The position numbers were made by a program, and so were the translations under genes. From assembly GCF_934643405.1 (NCBI RefSeq), contig NZ_CAKUCL010000002.1, forward strand, positions 12,557 to 76,556: DNA of 64,000 bases, read 5' to 3'. This DNA is from an uncultured Actinoplanes sp. (GTDB taxonomy: Bacteria > Actinomycetota > Actinomycetes > Mycobacteriales > Micromonosporaceae). Positions 8,498 through 17,419 of this stretch are shown here, one piece after another. The stretch's first letter is position 1. The number at the start of each line of letters is the position of its first letter. Below the pieces are notes generated by a model. It ran no database searches, was not told the DNA's origin, and saw only the letters and a list, made by a program, of their open reading frames with translations.

Positions 8498-9160
8498 TCA
8501 GATGTCGGTGAGCGTCGTGCTCAGCGGCGAGGAAGGCGACTTCGGGCGGCGTCGGCGGAACAGGATCGCGGCGACGACGCCGCCCAGCAGTCCGAGCAGG
8601 TGGCCCTGCCAGGAGATGGGCTGGTCGGTCGGCAGGATGTTGTAGAGCTGGTACCAGTAGAGCAAGCCGATGAAGCCGGCCACGCCCAGGTTCCACCAGC
8701 TGCGCTCGACCAGGCCGCGGGTCAGCAGCAGGCCGAGGTAACCGAAGATGACGCCGCTCGCGCCGACCACCACGCTGTCGGGGTCGCCGATGAACCAGAC
8801 GCCCAGACCACTGATCAACATGATCACGAAGGTCGACCAGATGAAGCGCTTCACGCCGCCGGCCAGGGCGAACGTGCCCACCAGGATCAGCGGGACGGCG
8901 TTGCCGTAGAGGTGGTCCCAGCCGGCGTGCAGGAACGGGCTGAACAGCACGCCGTCCAGACCGTCGACGCGGTGCGGGATGATGCCGCCGGCCACGTCGA
9001 GCTGGCCGGAGCCGATGCCGACGTCGATGGCCTCGATGAGGAAGAGCACCGGGATCAGGGCGCACATGGTGACGAAGGCGCGGCCGAGTGACGCATAGAA
9101 CGCGTCCGTCCCGAACTTGGCCGCCGCCTCGTCGCGGGCATCGGGCAAGCGGTAGCTCAT
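8498..9160 (-). CDS. Rhomboid-family intramembrane serine protease
   Basis: 220 residues from the ATG at 9160; a longer frame to 9187 lacks support. About six hydrophobic segments are visible. The catalytic pair is clear: S135 in GASG (133-136) and H187 in SWQGHLLG. The HxxxN motif of the family is at H83-N87 (WDHLYGN). Rhomboids cleave membrane proteins within or near the bilayer. Substrate unknown. The last 20 residues form a basic, Ser/Thr-rich cytosolic tail. Confidence 0.92.
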   Translation of the reverse strand: MSYRLPDARDEAAAKFGTDAFYASLGRAFVTMCALIPVLFLIEAIDVGIGSGQLDVAGGIIPHRVDGLDGVLFSPFLHAGWDHLYGNAVPLILVGTFALAGGVKRFIWSTFVIMLISGLGVWFIGDPDSVVVGASGVIFGYLGLLLTRGLVERSWWNLGVAGFIGLLYWYQLYNILPTDQPISWQGHLLGLLGGVVAAILFRRRRPKSPSSPLSTTLTDI

Positions 9161-9218
9161 GTCATCGATAGTTCCAGGCCCCGGCAAGAACGGCCAACGC
9201 CCGTCGCGTGCATCGACC

Positions 9219-9998
9219 TCAGCTCAGCTTCCGGATGGCGGCCCGGATCGCGGCCCGGAAGTGGGAGATCTCGGTGTAGACGCCCGGGTAGCCGTCGCGG
9301 GCGCAGCCCAGGCCCCAGCTCGTGATGCCGACCTGCACCCAGCCACCGGCGCCGTCCCGGCCGACCATCGGGCCACCGCTGTCACCCTGACAGGTGTCGA
9401 CCTTCGGGGTGCCCGCGCAGATCGAGTCCTCCACGACGAGCTTCACACCCGCTTTCCCGTACGCCGTGGAACAGTTCCGATCCGGCACGATGGGCACGTC
9501 CGCGTAGTGCAGACGCCGCTCCTGCTTGAGTGAGTCCTCCCGGGTCTGGCCCCATCCCATGACCACGTACGTGCCGGAGGCGGGCACCGGATCCGCCAGG
9601 GGCAGCGTGGGCAGTGCGAGCGGGTGGTCCAGCCGGATGACCGCCCAGTCGTCGCCGCGGGTCTCGTCCTGGAAGCCGGCCGCGCGGATCACCGTCACCG
9701 ACCGCGCCGTGACCGCTTTGGGCGACTTCAGGTCGGCTACTCCCGCGACGACCTTGATGGCCGTGGTGTCCCCGGTGCCGTCCACGCAGTGCCCGGCGGT
9801 CAGCACCACTCGCGGGGCGGTCAACGCGCCTCCGCAGCCCATCGACAGCCGCACCGCCCAGGGGAACCTGCCCTCCGGCGCCACTGCCCCGCCGACCACG
9901 TCACGGGCGGCCGGTGCCGCGTGCGCCGGACCGGTCCCGGCGGCCGGCAAGGCGACGAGCACCCCGATCACGGCCAGTGACGCGGCATTTCGGACCAT
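9219..9998 (-). CDS. Secreted trypsin-like serine protease (S1 family)
   Basis: 259 residues with an N-terminal signal peptide (hydrophobic 6-20, AHA cleavage region near 27). The mature N-terminus is VVGGAVAPEGRFPW (34-47), typical of zymogen cleavage. The catalytic triad is H70 (LTAGHC), D117 (GDDWAVIRL) and S207 (QGDSGGP). D201, six residues before the serine, is at the primary specificity position and predicts cleavage after Arg/Lys. Six or more cysteines could form disulfides. The gene is monocistronic by layout. Confidence 0.94.
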   Translation of the reverse strand: MVRNAASLAVIGVLVALPAAGTGPAHAAPAARDVVGGAVAPEGRFPWAVRLSMGCGGALTAPRVVLTAGHCVDGTGDTTAIKVVAGVADLKSPKAVTARSVTVIRAAGFQDETRGDDWAVIRLDHPLALPTLPLADPVPASGTYVVMGWGQTREDSLKQERRLHYADVPIVPDRNCSTAYGKAGVKLVVEDSICAGTPKVDTCQGDSGGPMVGRDGAGGWVQVGITSWGLGCARDGYPGVYTEISHFRAAIRAAIRKLS

Positions 9999-10020
9999 GA
10001 AGACATTTGATCACAGCAAA

Positions 10021-10053
10021 ACGGGCCGGGCGGCTCAACGCCGCGCGACCCGT
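10021..10053 (-). terminator. Hairpin downstream of the lytic transglycosylase gene
   Basis: Two nested stems are visible: ACGGG (10021-10025) with CCCGT (10049-10053), and GCGGC (10030-10034) with GCCGC (10040-10044). It lies 22 bases past the stop of the minus-strand transglycosylase gene, where a terminator is expected. There is no T-run, as is common in high-GC actinomycetes. Confidence 0.5.
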
Positions 10054-10074
10054 CGTGCCAGGCACAGTGGATGG

Positions 10075-10788
10075 TCAGTACCAGCCGGTGCTCTGCGAGT
10101 GCGACCAGGCGTTGCACGGCGTGTCGTAACGGCCCTCGATGTAGTCGAGACCCCACTTGATCTGGGTAGCCGGACTGGTCTCCCAGTCGTCGCCGAACTT
10201 CGCCATCTTGCTGCCGGGCAGAGCCTGCGGGATCCCGTACGCGCCGGAGCTGCGGTTCTCGGCGCGGTAGTTCCAGCCGCTCTCCTTCTTCCACAGCTTG
10301 TCCAGGCACGGGAACTGGTCGATCTTGAAGCCGGCGTCGAGCATCAGCGCGCAACCGACCGCGCGGCTCCCGCTGTACTCGTCGCAGGAGGACGGAATGT
10401 CGCCGGTGTAGGCCGCCGGGCCGCTGACCTTCTTCTGTTCCTCGGCGGCCTTCTTCGCCGCGGCCTCCTCGGCGGCCTTCTGCTTCGCCTCGACCACCTT
10501 CTGCTCGAGCTGGTGCGCCTTGCCGGCGGCCGTCTTGGCCTCGCCGGCCGCTTTCTCGGCGGCGTCACCCTCGGCCTGGCGCTGCCACGCACGGGCGGCG
10601 GCGTGCTCGGCCTGTCGTTGCTTCAGCAGCTGCATGTCGTCCTCGTCGACCTGGACGACGAGCTGGGCCTCGGCGGTGCGCTGCGGGACTTCCCGGTCCT
10701 GTGCGAGGTAGATGCCACCGGCGGCACCAGCCACCAGGAGGCCCACCGAGGTCGCTTTGATTCCGACCCGGCTCCAGAGCCGATTCAC
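10075..10788 (-). CDS. Membrane-anchored lytic transglycosylase (SLT-like)
   Basis: 237 residues from GTG 10788, which has AGGGA upstream; the frame continues to 10899 but through what looks like leader RNA. A TM helix (13-28) anchors the protein. A long Ala/Glu/Lys coiled coil spans about 45-120. The catalytic domain (about 135-237) has E169 in KKESGW, SSGAYGIPQ (180-188), ATQIKWGLDYI and the terminal AWSHSQSTGWY. It is related to the SLT and aggregation-promoting-factor-type domains that cleave peptidoglycan glycan strands. Three cysteines (135, 146, 161) and C225 may form disulfides. A CRP-type palindrome lies 220 bases upstream. Confidence 0.88.
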   Translation of the reverse strand: MNRLWSRVGIKATSVGLLVAGAAGGIYLAQDREVPQRTAEAQLVVQVDEDDMQLLKQRQAEHAAARAWQRQAEGDAAEKAAGEAKTAAGKAHQLEQKVVEAKQKAAEEAAAKKAAEEQKKVSGPAAYTGDIPSSCDEYSGSRAVGCALMLDAGFKIDQFPCLDKLWKKESGWNYRAENRSSGAYGIPQALPGSKMAKFGDDWETSPATQIKWGLDYIEGRYDTPCNAWSHSQSTGWY

Positions 10789-10816
10789 GAAGGGTCCCTT
10801 CGTCGGGGGCAATGAC

Positions 10817-10860
10817 GCGGCACGTCCGCCACCGGGGGAAACGGTGGTAGGCCGTGCCGC
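10817..10860 (-). promoter_or_regulatory. Two-tier hairpin in the transglycosylase leader
   Basis: Outer stem GCGGCACG (10817-10824) pairs perfectly with CGTGCCGC (10853-10860). Inner stem CCACCG (10829-10834) pairs with CGGTGG (10842-10847). The structure ends 29 bases before the GTG start, so it lies in the 5' untranslated RNA. I could not match it to a named riboswitch. Confidence 0.55.
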
Positions 10861-11008
10861 GAGCACCGCGACCACTCGGGCCGGCACCCCGATCGCCATC
10901 GATCGAGGTGGTGGCCCAAAGTCGATCTCCGACAGTGATGACCACGCTTGGCGCTCCGCCGAACACCATGGCGCACCGTGAAGTGGATGTGAAACGGCGA
11001 CGCCGTCT

Positions 11009-11024
11009 TGTGACGTTGCTCACA
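11009..11024. promoter_or_regulatory. CRP/FNR-type operator TGTGA-N6-TCACA
   Basis: The sequence is TGTGACGTTGCTCACA, a perfect match to the TGTGA-N6-TCACA site of CRP proteins such as actinobacterial Crp/GlxR. The palindrome extends to nine-base arms, GTCTTGTGA (11005-11013) and TCACAAGAC (11020-11028). It lies in the gap between the phoH stop (11061) and the transglycosylase start (10788). Control of the transglycosylase gene is therefore the likely role. Confidence 0.7.
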
Positions 11025-11060
11025 AGACTTTCAGGCGTAAACCGGGCGAAAAGGCGTCAC

Positions 11061-12473
11061 CTAAAGGGGTATCTCCTCCAACAGGTCGGTAACCACCTCG
11101 GCGATCGGCGATCGCTCGGACCGGGTCAGTGTCACGTGCGCGAATATCGGGTGCCCCTTCAGCGCCTCGATCACGGCGGTGACACCGTCGTGCCGGCCCA
11201 CTCGCAGGTTGTCCCGCTGGGCCACGTCGTGGGTCAGCACGACCCGCGAGCCCTGCCCGATACGGGACAGCACGGTGAGCAGCACGTTGCGTTCCAGCGA
11301 CTGCGCCTCATCGACGATCACGAACGCGTCGTGCAGGCTGCGGCCGCGGATGTGGGTCAGCGGCAGCACCTCCAGCATGCCGCGCGCCATGACCTCCTCC
11401 ATCACGTTCGCGTGCACGACCGCGCCGAGCGTGTCGAAGACCGCCTGCGCCCAGGGCGACATCTTCTCGTTCTCGGTGCCGGGCAGATATCCCAGCTCCT
11501 GGCCGCCGACCGCGTACAGCGGGCGGAAGACGATCACCTTCTTGTGACGGTTGCGCTCCATCGTCGCCTCGAGGCCCGCGCACAGCGCCAGCGCCGACTT
11601 GCCGGTGCCGGCCCGCCCGCCCAGCGAGACGATGCCGATCGAGTCGTCCAGCAGCAGGTCCAGCGCCACCCGCTGCTCCGCGGAGCGGCCCCGCAGGCCG
11701 AACGCCTCGCGGTCGCCGCGCACCAGCCGGATCGTCTTGTCCGGGGTGACCCGCCCCAGCGCGGAACCACGTGACGAGTGGATCACCAGGCCGGTGTGGC
11801 ACGGCAGGTTCTCGGTCTCCTCGATCTCCAGTTCTTCGCCCGCGTACAGCGCGCCCACCTGGTCCTCGGCCAGCTTGAGGTCGGACATGCCGGTCCACGT
11901 CGGGTCACTGGCCTGGCCGTGGCGGTACTCGTCCGCCGTGAGGCCGACCGAGGCCGCCTTCACCCGCAACGGCATGTCCTTGCTGACCAGCGTGACGTCG
12001 CGGCCCTCCGCGGCCAGCCCGAGCGCCACGGAGAGGATGCGGGTGTCGTTGGAGTCGTTGCGGAACCCGTGCGGCAGGACGCTCTGGTCGGCGTGGTTGA
12101 GCTCCACGCGCAGCGTTCCGCCTTCGTCGTTGCACAGCACCGGCTGGTCGAGCCGGCCGTGCTTGATCCGCAGTTCGTCCAGCATGCGCAGCGACTGCCG
12201 CGCGAACCAGCCCAGCTCGGGGTGGTGACGCTTGCCCTCCAGTTCGGAGATGACCACCAGGGGGATGACCACCTCGTGGTCGGTGAACCGGCGGAAGGCC
12301 GCCGGGTCGGACAGCAGGACCGAGGTGTCCAGAACGAAAACACGGCCCGTAGGGGCCGGTTCCGCGTCCGCGTGCCTGTCCCGGGTGCGGCGCCGGGCGG
12401 CGGTGCGGTTCGTGGTGGACACTTTGGCGGCCGCGTCGCGGGCGACGCCGGCCTCAGATGGGCTAGATGTCAC
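11061..12473 (-). CDS. PhoH2-type PIN-PhoH RNase/helicase
   Basis: 470 residues from GTG 12473, with GGAG seven bases upstream. An N-terminal PIN nuclease domain begins VFVLDTSVLL (D49 is the first acidic residue) and runs to about 185. A PhoH ATPase domain follows (about 260-465), with Walker A GRAGTGKS (286-293) and Walker B VIVDEAQS (385-392). PhoH2 proteins couple RNA unwinding to PIN cleavage; the M. tuberculosis protein is described as a sequence-specific RNA helicase and RNase. That activity is inferred here from domain order. The C-terminal THDVAQRDN stretch is typical of the family. Confidence 0.93.
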   Translation of the reverse strand: MTSSPSEAGVARDAAAKVSTTNRTAARRRTRDRHADAEPAPTGRVFVLDTSVLLSDPAAFRRFTDHEVVIPLVVISELEGKRHHPELGWFARQSLRMLDELRIKHGRLDQPVLCNDEGGTLRVELNHADQSVLPHGFRNDSNDTRILSVALGLAAEGRDVTLVSKDMPLRVKAASVGLTADEYRHGQASDPTWTGMSDLKLAEDQVGALYAGEELEIEETENLPCHTGLVIHSSRGSALGRVTPDKTIRLVRGDREAFGLRGRSAEQRVALDLLLDDSIGIVSLGGRAGTGKSALALCAGLEATMERNRHKKVIVFRPLYAVGGQELGYLPGTENEKMSPWAQAVFDTLGAVVHANVMEEVMARGMLEVLPLTHIRGRSLHDAFVIVDEAQSLERNVLLTVLSRIGQGSRVVLTHDVAQRDNLRVGRHDGVTAVIEALKGHPIFAHVTLTRSERSPIAEVVTDLLEEIPL

Positions 12474-12726
12474 AGGCCTGCTCCAGCGGGCGTGCAACCC
12501 GGTTCGCCCGCGGTCCGCCACCTCCGGCGCCCATCACATGCACAGGGTCGGATTGCGGGGCCCTGTGGCGCACTCGTCGCAGGTCCGGGCCGGCCGGCTG
12601 GCTCGGGATGACCCCGTGCCATGGCTTGAACGCTAGCGGTCAGAACCGGCGACCGGTAGTACGCAAAACTCGTGGCGCTGGAATTCTCCGGCTCGCAACC
12701 TGACGCACGCCAGGTAATCTGACGCT

Positions 12727-13533
12727 GTGGCAGAGACTCCGCGTCCGCACCATCCGCTGAGCATCGATGACGCGTGGGCATTCACGGTCACGCGCGCGTC
12801 CGACACCACCTTCTTCTTCGACTTCGACGGGGTGCTGTCGCCGGTCACCGACGACCCGGACGCCTCGCAGCCGGCGCCCGGCGTGCCCGGCGTGCTCGAG
12901 CAGCTGGCGAAGTCCGTCCGGCGGGTGGCGATCGTCTCGGCCCGTCCGGTCAGCTTCCTCCGGCCACGGTTCGAGTCGCTCGAACGGGTCGACCTGTACG
13001 GCCTCTACGGCCTCGAGGTGTGGCACGACGGCGAGGTGGTCACCGAGCCGGCCGCGCTGCCCTGGGTTCCGGCCATGGCCGAGCTGGCCGAGCGGGCGCA
13101 CGACGAGCTGCCCGGCTCCATCCTGGTCGAGTACAAGAGGCTGTCGGTGGCCCTGCACTACCGCACCGACCCGCAGCAGGCGCCCGGCGTCGAGCAGTGG
13201 GCCCATGAGCAGGCCGAACGGCTCGGTTTGCGGATCCAGGGCGGCCGCATGGTGGTCGAGCTGAAGCCGCCGGTCGACCAGGACAAGGGCATGGTCATCA
13301 CCGAGGGCGTACGGAACTCGGGGTGCGCCTGGTACTTCGGCGACGACATGTCGGACATCAAGGCCTTCGACGCGCTGCGGGCCCGCGAGGCGGTCGACCC
13401 GAACTTCTTCGGCATGGCGGTGGCCGTGGCCAACCCGGAGACCGGCGCGGAGGTGTCCAGCGCCGCCGACCTGACCCTCGCCTCCCCCGACGCGGTGGCC
13501 GAGTTCCTGGCCGACGGCCTCAAGCGCTTCTAG
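12727..13533 (+). CDS. otsB: Trehalose-phosphatase (HAD family)
   Basis: 268 residues from GTG 12727. Removes phosphate from trehalose-6-phosphate. HAD motif I is DFDGVLSPV (32-40), motif II VSARP (about 64), and motif IV GDDMSD (about 205). KPPVDQDKG with the conserved lysine fits OtsB. No OtsA (trehalose-6-phosphate synthase) is in the window. The stop shares CTAG (13530-13533) with the uppS-like gene on the other strand. A different sugar phosphatase of the same family is possible, but the motif spacing favours OtsB. Confidence 0.85.
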   Translation: MAETPRPHHPLSIDDAWAFTVTRASDTTFFFDFDGVLSPVTDDPDASQPAPGVPGVLEQLAKSVRRVAIVSARPVSFLRPRFESLERVDLYGLYGLEVWHDGEVVTEPAALPWVPAMAELAERAHDELPGSILVEYKRLSVALHYRTDPQQAPGVEQWAHEQAERLGLRIQGGRMVVELKPPVDQDKGMVITEGVRNSGCAWYFGDDMSDIKAFDALRAREAVDPNFFGMAVAVANPETGAEVSSAADLTLASPDAVAEFLADGLKRF

Positions 13534-14306
13534 GCGCCGAAGCGGCGCTGCCGGCTCGCGTAGGACCGCAGGGCGCGCAGGAAGTCGATGCGCCGGAAAT
13601 CCGGCCAGTTGGCGTCGTGGAAGTAGAACTCCGAGTGCGCCGACTGCCAGAGCAGGAAGCCGGAGAGCCGCTGCTCGCCGCTGGTGCGGATGACCAGGTC
13701 CGGATCGGGCTGGCCGCGGGTGTAGAGGTGCTCGGCGATGTGCTCGACGTCGAGGATCTCGGCGAGCTCCTCGAGCGTGCCCCCGGCGGCGGCGTGTTCG
13801 TGCAGCAGCGACCGTACGGCGTCGGTGATCTCACGACGACCTCCGTAGCCGACGGCCATGTTGACCTCGACCCCGACCGTACGATCGCGGGTCTTCTCCT
13901 GGGCCGCCTTGAGCGCGGCCGCCGTGGACGCCGGCAGCACGTCGAGCGCGCCGACCATCCGCAGCCGCCACGGGTTGCCGTCCTCGGCCAGCTCGGTCGC
14001 CAGGTCCTCGATGATGGTCAGCAGCGGGTCCAGCTCGGACGCCGGCCGGCGCAGGTTGTCGGTCGCCAGCAGATACAGCGTCACGTGCTTGATGCCGGCC
14101 TGGTCGCACCAGGTCAGCAGCTCTTTGACGCGAGCCGCGCCGACGCGATGGCCGTCGTTCGGGTCGACGAACCCCATCTCGCGTGCCCAGCGGCGATTGC
14201 CGTCGCACATGATGCCGACGTGCTGGGGCACAGGCTTGCCGGCCAGCTTTCCTGCCAGCCGTCGTTCGTAAACCGAATAAACCAGGGACCGCAGACTCAT
14301 CGCCAC
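13530..14306 (-). CDS. uppS: Polyprenyl diphosphate synthase (cis-prenyltransferase)
   Basis: 258 residues from GTG 14306; an ATG two codons later is an equal alternative. The catalytic Asp is D35 in GIMCDGNRRWA. Downstream RSSGEQR-like substrate motifs read RTSGEQRLSGFLLWQ, and DANWPDFR is also conserved. The family builds Z-prenyl diphosphates from IPP for cell-wall lipid carriers. Chain length cannot be told from sequence; the Rv1086-like branch makes short products. It begins 5 bases after the stop of the reductase upstream, so the two form an operon. Confidence 0.92.
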   Translation of the reverse strand: MAMSLRSLVYSVYERRLAGKLAGKPVPQHVGIMCDGNRRWAREMGFVDPNDGHRVGAARVKELLTWCDQAGIKHVTLYLLATDNLRRPASELDPLLTIIEDLATELAEDGNPWRLRMVGALDVLPASTAAALKAAQEKTRDRTVGVEVNMAVGYGGRREITDAVRSLLHEHAAAGGTLEELAEILDVEHIAEHLYTRGQPDPDLVIRTSGEQRLSGFLLWQSAHSEFYFHDANWPDFRRIDFLRALRSYASRQRRFGA

Positions 14307-14311
14307 AAACC

Positions 14312-15460
14312 CTAGCCCTCGAAAGTTGTGACCGAGGGAGCGGCCGGGTGTCCGTGACCCAACCGGGCGGCGATGCGTCCGATCGTGCGAACGTCGAAAA
14401 CCCCCTCACCGAGGCCGAGTTCCACCATCCGGTCGAAGACCGTGGCGTCCCGGGCGGCCGCGTCGACCGCCGCGTCGACCACCCGGGGATGCCGGGTGAG
14501 CAAGGTCGCAAACCGGGAATGCCTCAGGTGCCGGCCGAGCCGCCGGGTCAGTGCAGCGCGGTAGAGCGCGGCGGCCCGGCCCGGGTCGGTCGCGGCCGCG
14601 GTGCCGGCGAGCGAGCCGGAGAGCACGGCGTAGAAGATGCCCTCGCCGGTGAACGGGTTGATCAGCGAGAGCGCGTCGCCGGCCAGCAGGACGCGTCCGC
14701 GGCCCGGCGGTGGACGGCGGGTGGACAACGGCAGGTGGTGCCCCCGCAGGCTTTCCGCCTCGGTGCCGGGCAGCAGGCCGGTCAGGCGTTCGATCAGGTA
14801 CGCCCGGGACAGCGGGACACCACGCAGGACCTCGCCGTAGCCGACGTTGGCGGTCCCGTCCCCGATCGGGAACTCCCAGGCGTACGCGGGCCAGCGCCGT
14901 CGCGTGGTGACGACGACCTGCTCGTTCGTGTTCGTGGTGGGGGCATATCCGCGGATCGCCACGGCCAGGTGCCCCGGCGGGTTGACCGGGTGGCCGAGCG
15001 CCCGTCGCACCACCGACCCGGCTCCGTCCGCGCCGATCAGCACGTCGGCCCGGAAGGTCCCGTCAATGTCGACGGTGCCGTTCTCGCTGATCCGCCGGAC
15101 CGTGTGCCGCCGTAACTCGGCGCCCGCCGCGACCGCGGCCTCGACGAGCCGGGCGTCGAAGACGCGCCGCGGAATCGTGTGCGCGACCCGCGGCAGGCGG
15201 CGGGCCACCTGGAAACCGCCGGGCGCGACCAGCCGCAGCCGCTCGACCGCCGGGTAGCCGTCGGTGATCCCGTCCACGCCGAGCCCGGCCAGGACGTCGA
15301 CCGCGCCGGCCGCGATGCCGTCGCCGCAGGCCTTGTCGCGCGGGAAGGCGGCCCGGTCGAGCAGGAGCACGCGGGCTCCGGCACGCCTGGCCGCCAGGGC
15401 GGCCGCCGACCCGGCCGGGCCGGCGCCGACGATCGCGACCTGGAACCGTTCGGGCGTCAC
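14312..15460 (-). CDS. Geranylgeranyl-reductase-family FAD oxidoreductase
   Basis: 382 residues from GTG 15460; a longer frame to 15562 adds a poor, basic leader. The N-terminal FAD dinucleotide fold is VAIVGAGPAGSAAA (8-21). CGDGIAAGAV (about 53) matches the P-x-x-C-G-D-G motif of geranylgeranyl reductases, and LAGDALSLINPFTGEGI is the second FAD motif. Family members saturate isoprenoid chains, for example on menaquinone or polyprenyl phosphate. Its tight linkage to the cis-prenyltransferase gene supports an isoprenoid substrate. Confidence 0.85.
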   Translation of the reverse strand: MTPERFQVAIVGAGPAGSAAALAARRAGARVLLLDRAAFPRDKACGDGIAAGAVDVLAGLGVDGITDGYPAVERLRLVAPGGFQVARRLPRVAHTIPRRVFDARLVEAAVAAGAELRRHTVRRISENGTVDIDGTFRADVLIGADGAGSVVRRALGHPVNPPGHLAVAIRGYAPTTNTNEQVVVTTRRRWPAYAWEFPIGDGTANVGYGEVLRGVPLSRAYLIERLTGLLPGTEAESLRGHHLPLSTRRPPPGRGRVLLAGDALSLINPFTGEGIFYAVLSGSLAGTAAATDPGRAAALYRAALTRRLGRHLRHSRFATLLTRHPRVVDAAVDAAARDATVFDRMVELGLGEGVFDVRTIGRIAARLGHGHPAAPSVTTFEG

Positions 15461-15572
15461 TGGGCGAACGTAACCCCGGAAGGTCGTCCGGGCCGACCCG
15501 GCTGCGGCGGGCTCACGGACGGCGTACGCAAACAGGCGCGTCGGCAAGCCGCCCCGCCGCACCCCGGCCCTT

Positions 15573-15590
15573 GCCGAGGCGAAGCGAGGC
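15573..15590. repeat. GCGAAGCGAGG-type intergenic repeat, copy 1
   Basis: GCCGAGGCGAAGCGAGGC lies 12 bases beyond the pckG stop, between pckG and the reductase gene. A near copy is at 58143-58160 and a diverged reverse copy at 52273-52293, also just past gene ends. Confidence 0.5.
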
Positions 15591-15601
15591 GGCCGCGGGG
15601 A

Positions 15602-17410
15602 TCAGGCTTGCGTGAGGCGGGCGCGCAGGGCGTCCAATTCGGCCCAGAGGACCGCCGGAAGCTTGTCGCCGAATTTGCTGAACCATTCGGTGACCTGCGG
15701 CAACTCGGCCATCCACTCGCCGGTGTCGACGCGCAGCACGGCCTCGATGTCCTTGTCACTGATGTCCAGGCCGGTCAGATCGAGGGCCTGCGGGGTGGGC
15801 ACGTGACCGATCGGCGTCTCCACCGCCTCGCCCTTGCCGTCGAGGCGCTCGACGATCCACTTGAGCACGCGACCGTTCTCCCCGAAACCGGGCCACAGGA
15901 AACGGCCGCCGTCGCCGCGGCGGAACCAGTTCACGTAGAAGATCTTCGGCAGCTTGGCCGCGTCGCCGGACGCGCCCTTGGCCATGTCGATCCAGTGCTG
16001 GAAATAGTCGCCGGCGTGGTAGCCGATGAACGGCAGCATGGCCATCGGGTCGCGCCGCACCACGCCGACCTGGCCGACCGCCGCCGCCGTGGTCTCCGAC
16101 GACAGCGTGGCGCCGAGGTAGACCCCGTGCACCCAGTCGCGGGCCTCGGTGACCAGCGGAACCGTCGTCTTGCGGCGGCCGCCGAACAGGATCGCGTCGA
16201 TCGGCACGCCGCGCGGATCGTGGTACTCGTCGGCGAGGATCGGGCACTGCTCGATCGGGGTGCAGAACCGGCTGTTCGGGTGGCTCGACGGCGTCTCCTT
16301 CGCCGGCGTCCAGTCCTCACCCTTCCAGTCGGTGAGGTGGGCCGGCGGTGTTCCCATGCCCTCCCACCAGACGTCGCCGTCGTCGGTGAGCGCGACGTTG
16401 GTGAAGACGGAGTTGCCGCGGGCGAGCGTGCGCATCGCGTTCGGATTGGTGTGGAAATCGGTGCCCGGCGCGACGCCGAACAGGCCGAACTCGGGGTTGG
16501 TCGCCCACAGCCGGCCGTCGGAGCCGAACCTCATCCAGGCGATGTCGTCGCCGATCGTCTCGACCTTCCAGCCGGGCAGGGTCGGCTCCAGCATGGCGAG
16601 GTTGGTCTTGCCGCACGCCGACGGGAACGCGCCGGCGATGTACCGGACCTGACCCTCCGGCGAGGTCAGCTTCATGATCAGCATGTGCTCGGCGAGCCAG
16701 CCCTCGTCCCGGGCGGCCACGCTGGCGATCCGCAGCGCGTAGCACTTCTTGCCGAGCAGCGAGTTGCCGCCGTATCCGGAGCCGAACGACCAGATCTCGC
16801 GGGTCTCCGGGAAGTGCGAGATGTACTTCGTCTCGTTGCACGGCCAGGCGACGTCGTCCTGGCCGGGTTCGAGCGGCGCGCCGACCGAGTGCAGCGCCGG
16901 GACGAAATCCGCGTCGGCCTCGGTCATCGCCTTCAGGACCCCGGCCCCCATCCGGGTCATGATGCGCATGCTGGCCACGACGTACGGGCTGTCGGTGAGT
17001 TCCACGCCGAACATCGGCTGCTCGGCGTCGAGCGGGCCCATGCAGAACGGGACCACGTACATGGTGCGGCCGCGCATGCAGCCGCGGTACAGCTCGGTCA
17101 TGGTCGACTTCATCTCGGCCGGCGCCATCCAGTTGTTGGTGGGTCCGGCGTCCGATTCGTCGACCGAGCAGATGAACGTGCGCTCCTCGACGCGGGCCAC
17201 GTCGCCCGGGTCGGTGCGCGCCCAGAACGAGTTGGGCTTCTTCTCCGGATCCAGCCGGACCAGGGCGCCGGACTCGACCAGGGCATCGGTGATGCCGGTC
17301 CACTCGGCCTCGGAGCCGTCGCACCAGACGATGCGGTCGGGGGTGGTCAGGGCGGCTACTTCGTCGATCCAGCTGAGCAGTCGAGCGTGCGAGGTCGGGG
17401 GCTGGGACAT
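15602..17410 (-). CDS. pckG: Phosphoenolpyruvate carboxykinase (GTP)
   Basis: 602 residues from ATG 17410, preceded by GGAG at proper spacing; the open frame extends to 17482. Converts oxaloacetate and GTP to phosphoenolpyruvate, the entry step of gluconeogenesis. The GTP-type P-loop with the reactive cysteine is seen as GAFPSACGKTNLAML. The metal site region is ETIGDDIAWMRF, and PNSRFCTP and FGGRRKTT match the family. Length is standard (about 600). Single gene with a structured leader. Works with glpX elsewhere in the window. Confidence 0.97.
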   Translation of the reverse strand: MSQPPTSHARLLSWIDEVAALTTPDRIVWCDGSEAEWTGITDALVESGALVRLDPEKKPNSFWARTDPGDVARVEERTFICSVDESDAGPTNNWMAPAEMKSTMTELYRGCMRGRTMYVVPFCMGPLDAEQPMFGVELTDSPYVVASMRIMTRMGAGVLKAMTEADADFVPALHSVGAPLEPGQDDVAWPCNETKYISHFPETREIWSFGSGYGGNSLLGKKCYALRIASVAARDEGWLAEHMLIMKLTSPEGQVRYIAGAFPSACGKTNLAMLEPTLPGWKVETIGDDIAWMRFGSDGRLWATNPEFGLFGVAPGTDFHTNPNAMRTLARGNSVFTNVALTDDGDVWWEGMGTPPAHLTDWKGEDWTPAKETPSSHPNSRFCTPIEQCPILADEYHDPRGVPIDAILFGGRRKTTVPLVTEARDWVHGVYLGATLSSETTAAAVGQVGVVRRDPMAMLPFIGYHAGDYFQHWIDMAKGASGDAAKLPKIFYVNWFRRGDGGRFLWPGFGENGRVLKWIVERLDGKGEAVETPIGHVPTPQALDLTGLDISDKDIEAVLRVDTGEWMAELPQVTEWFSKFGDKLPAVLWAELDALRARLTQA

Positions 17411-17419
17411 GTGATCTCC

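Noticed and set aside
10800..11040. ydaO-type riboswitch before the lytic transglycosylase gene
   Set aside because: Gene type and position fit, but none of the core conserved blocks can be found on the minus strand; only an unmatched hairpin is present.
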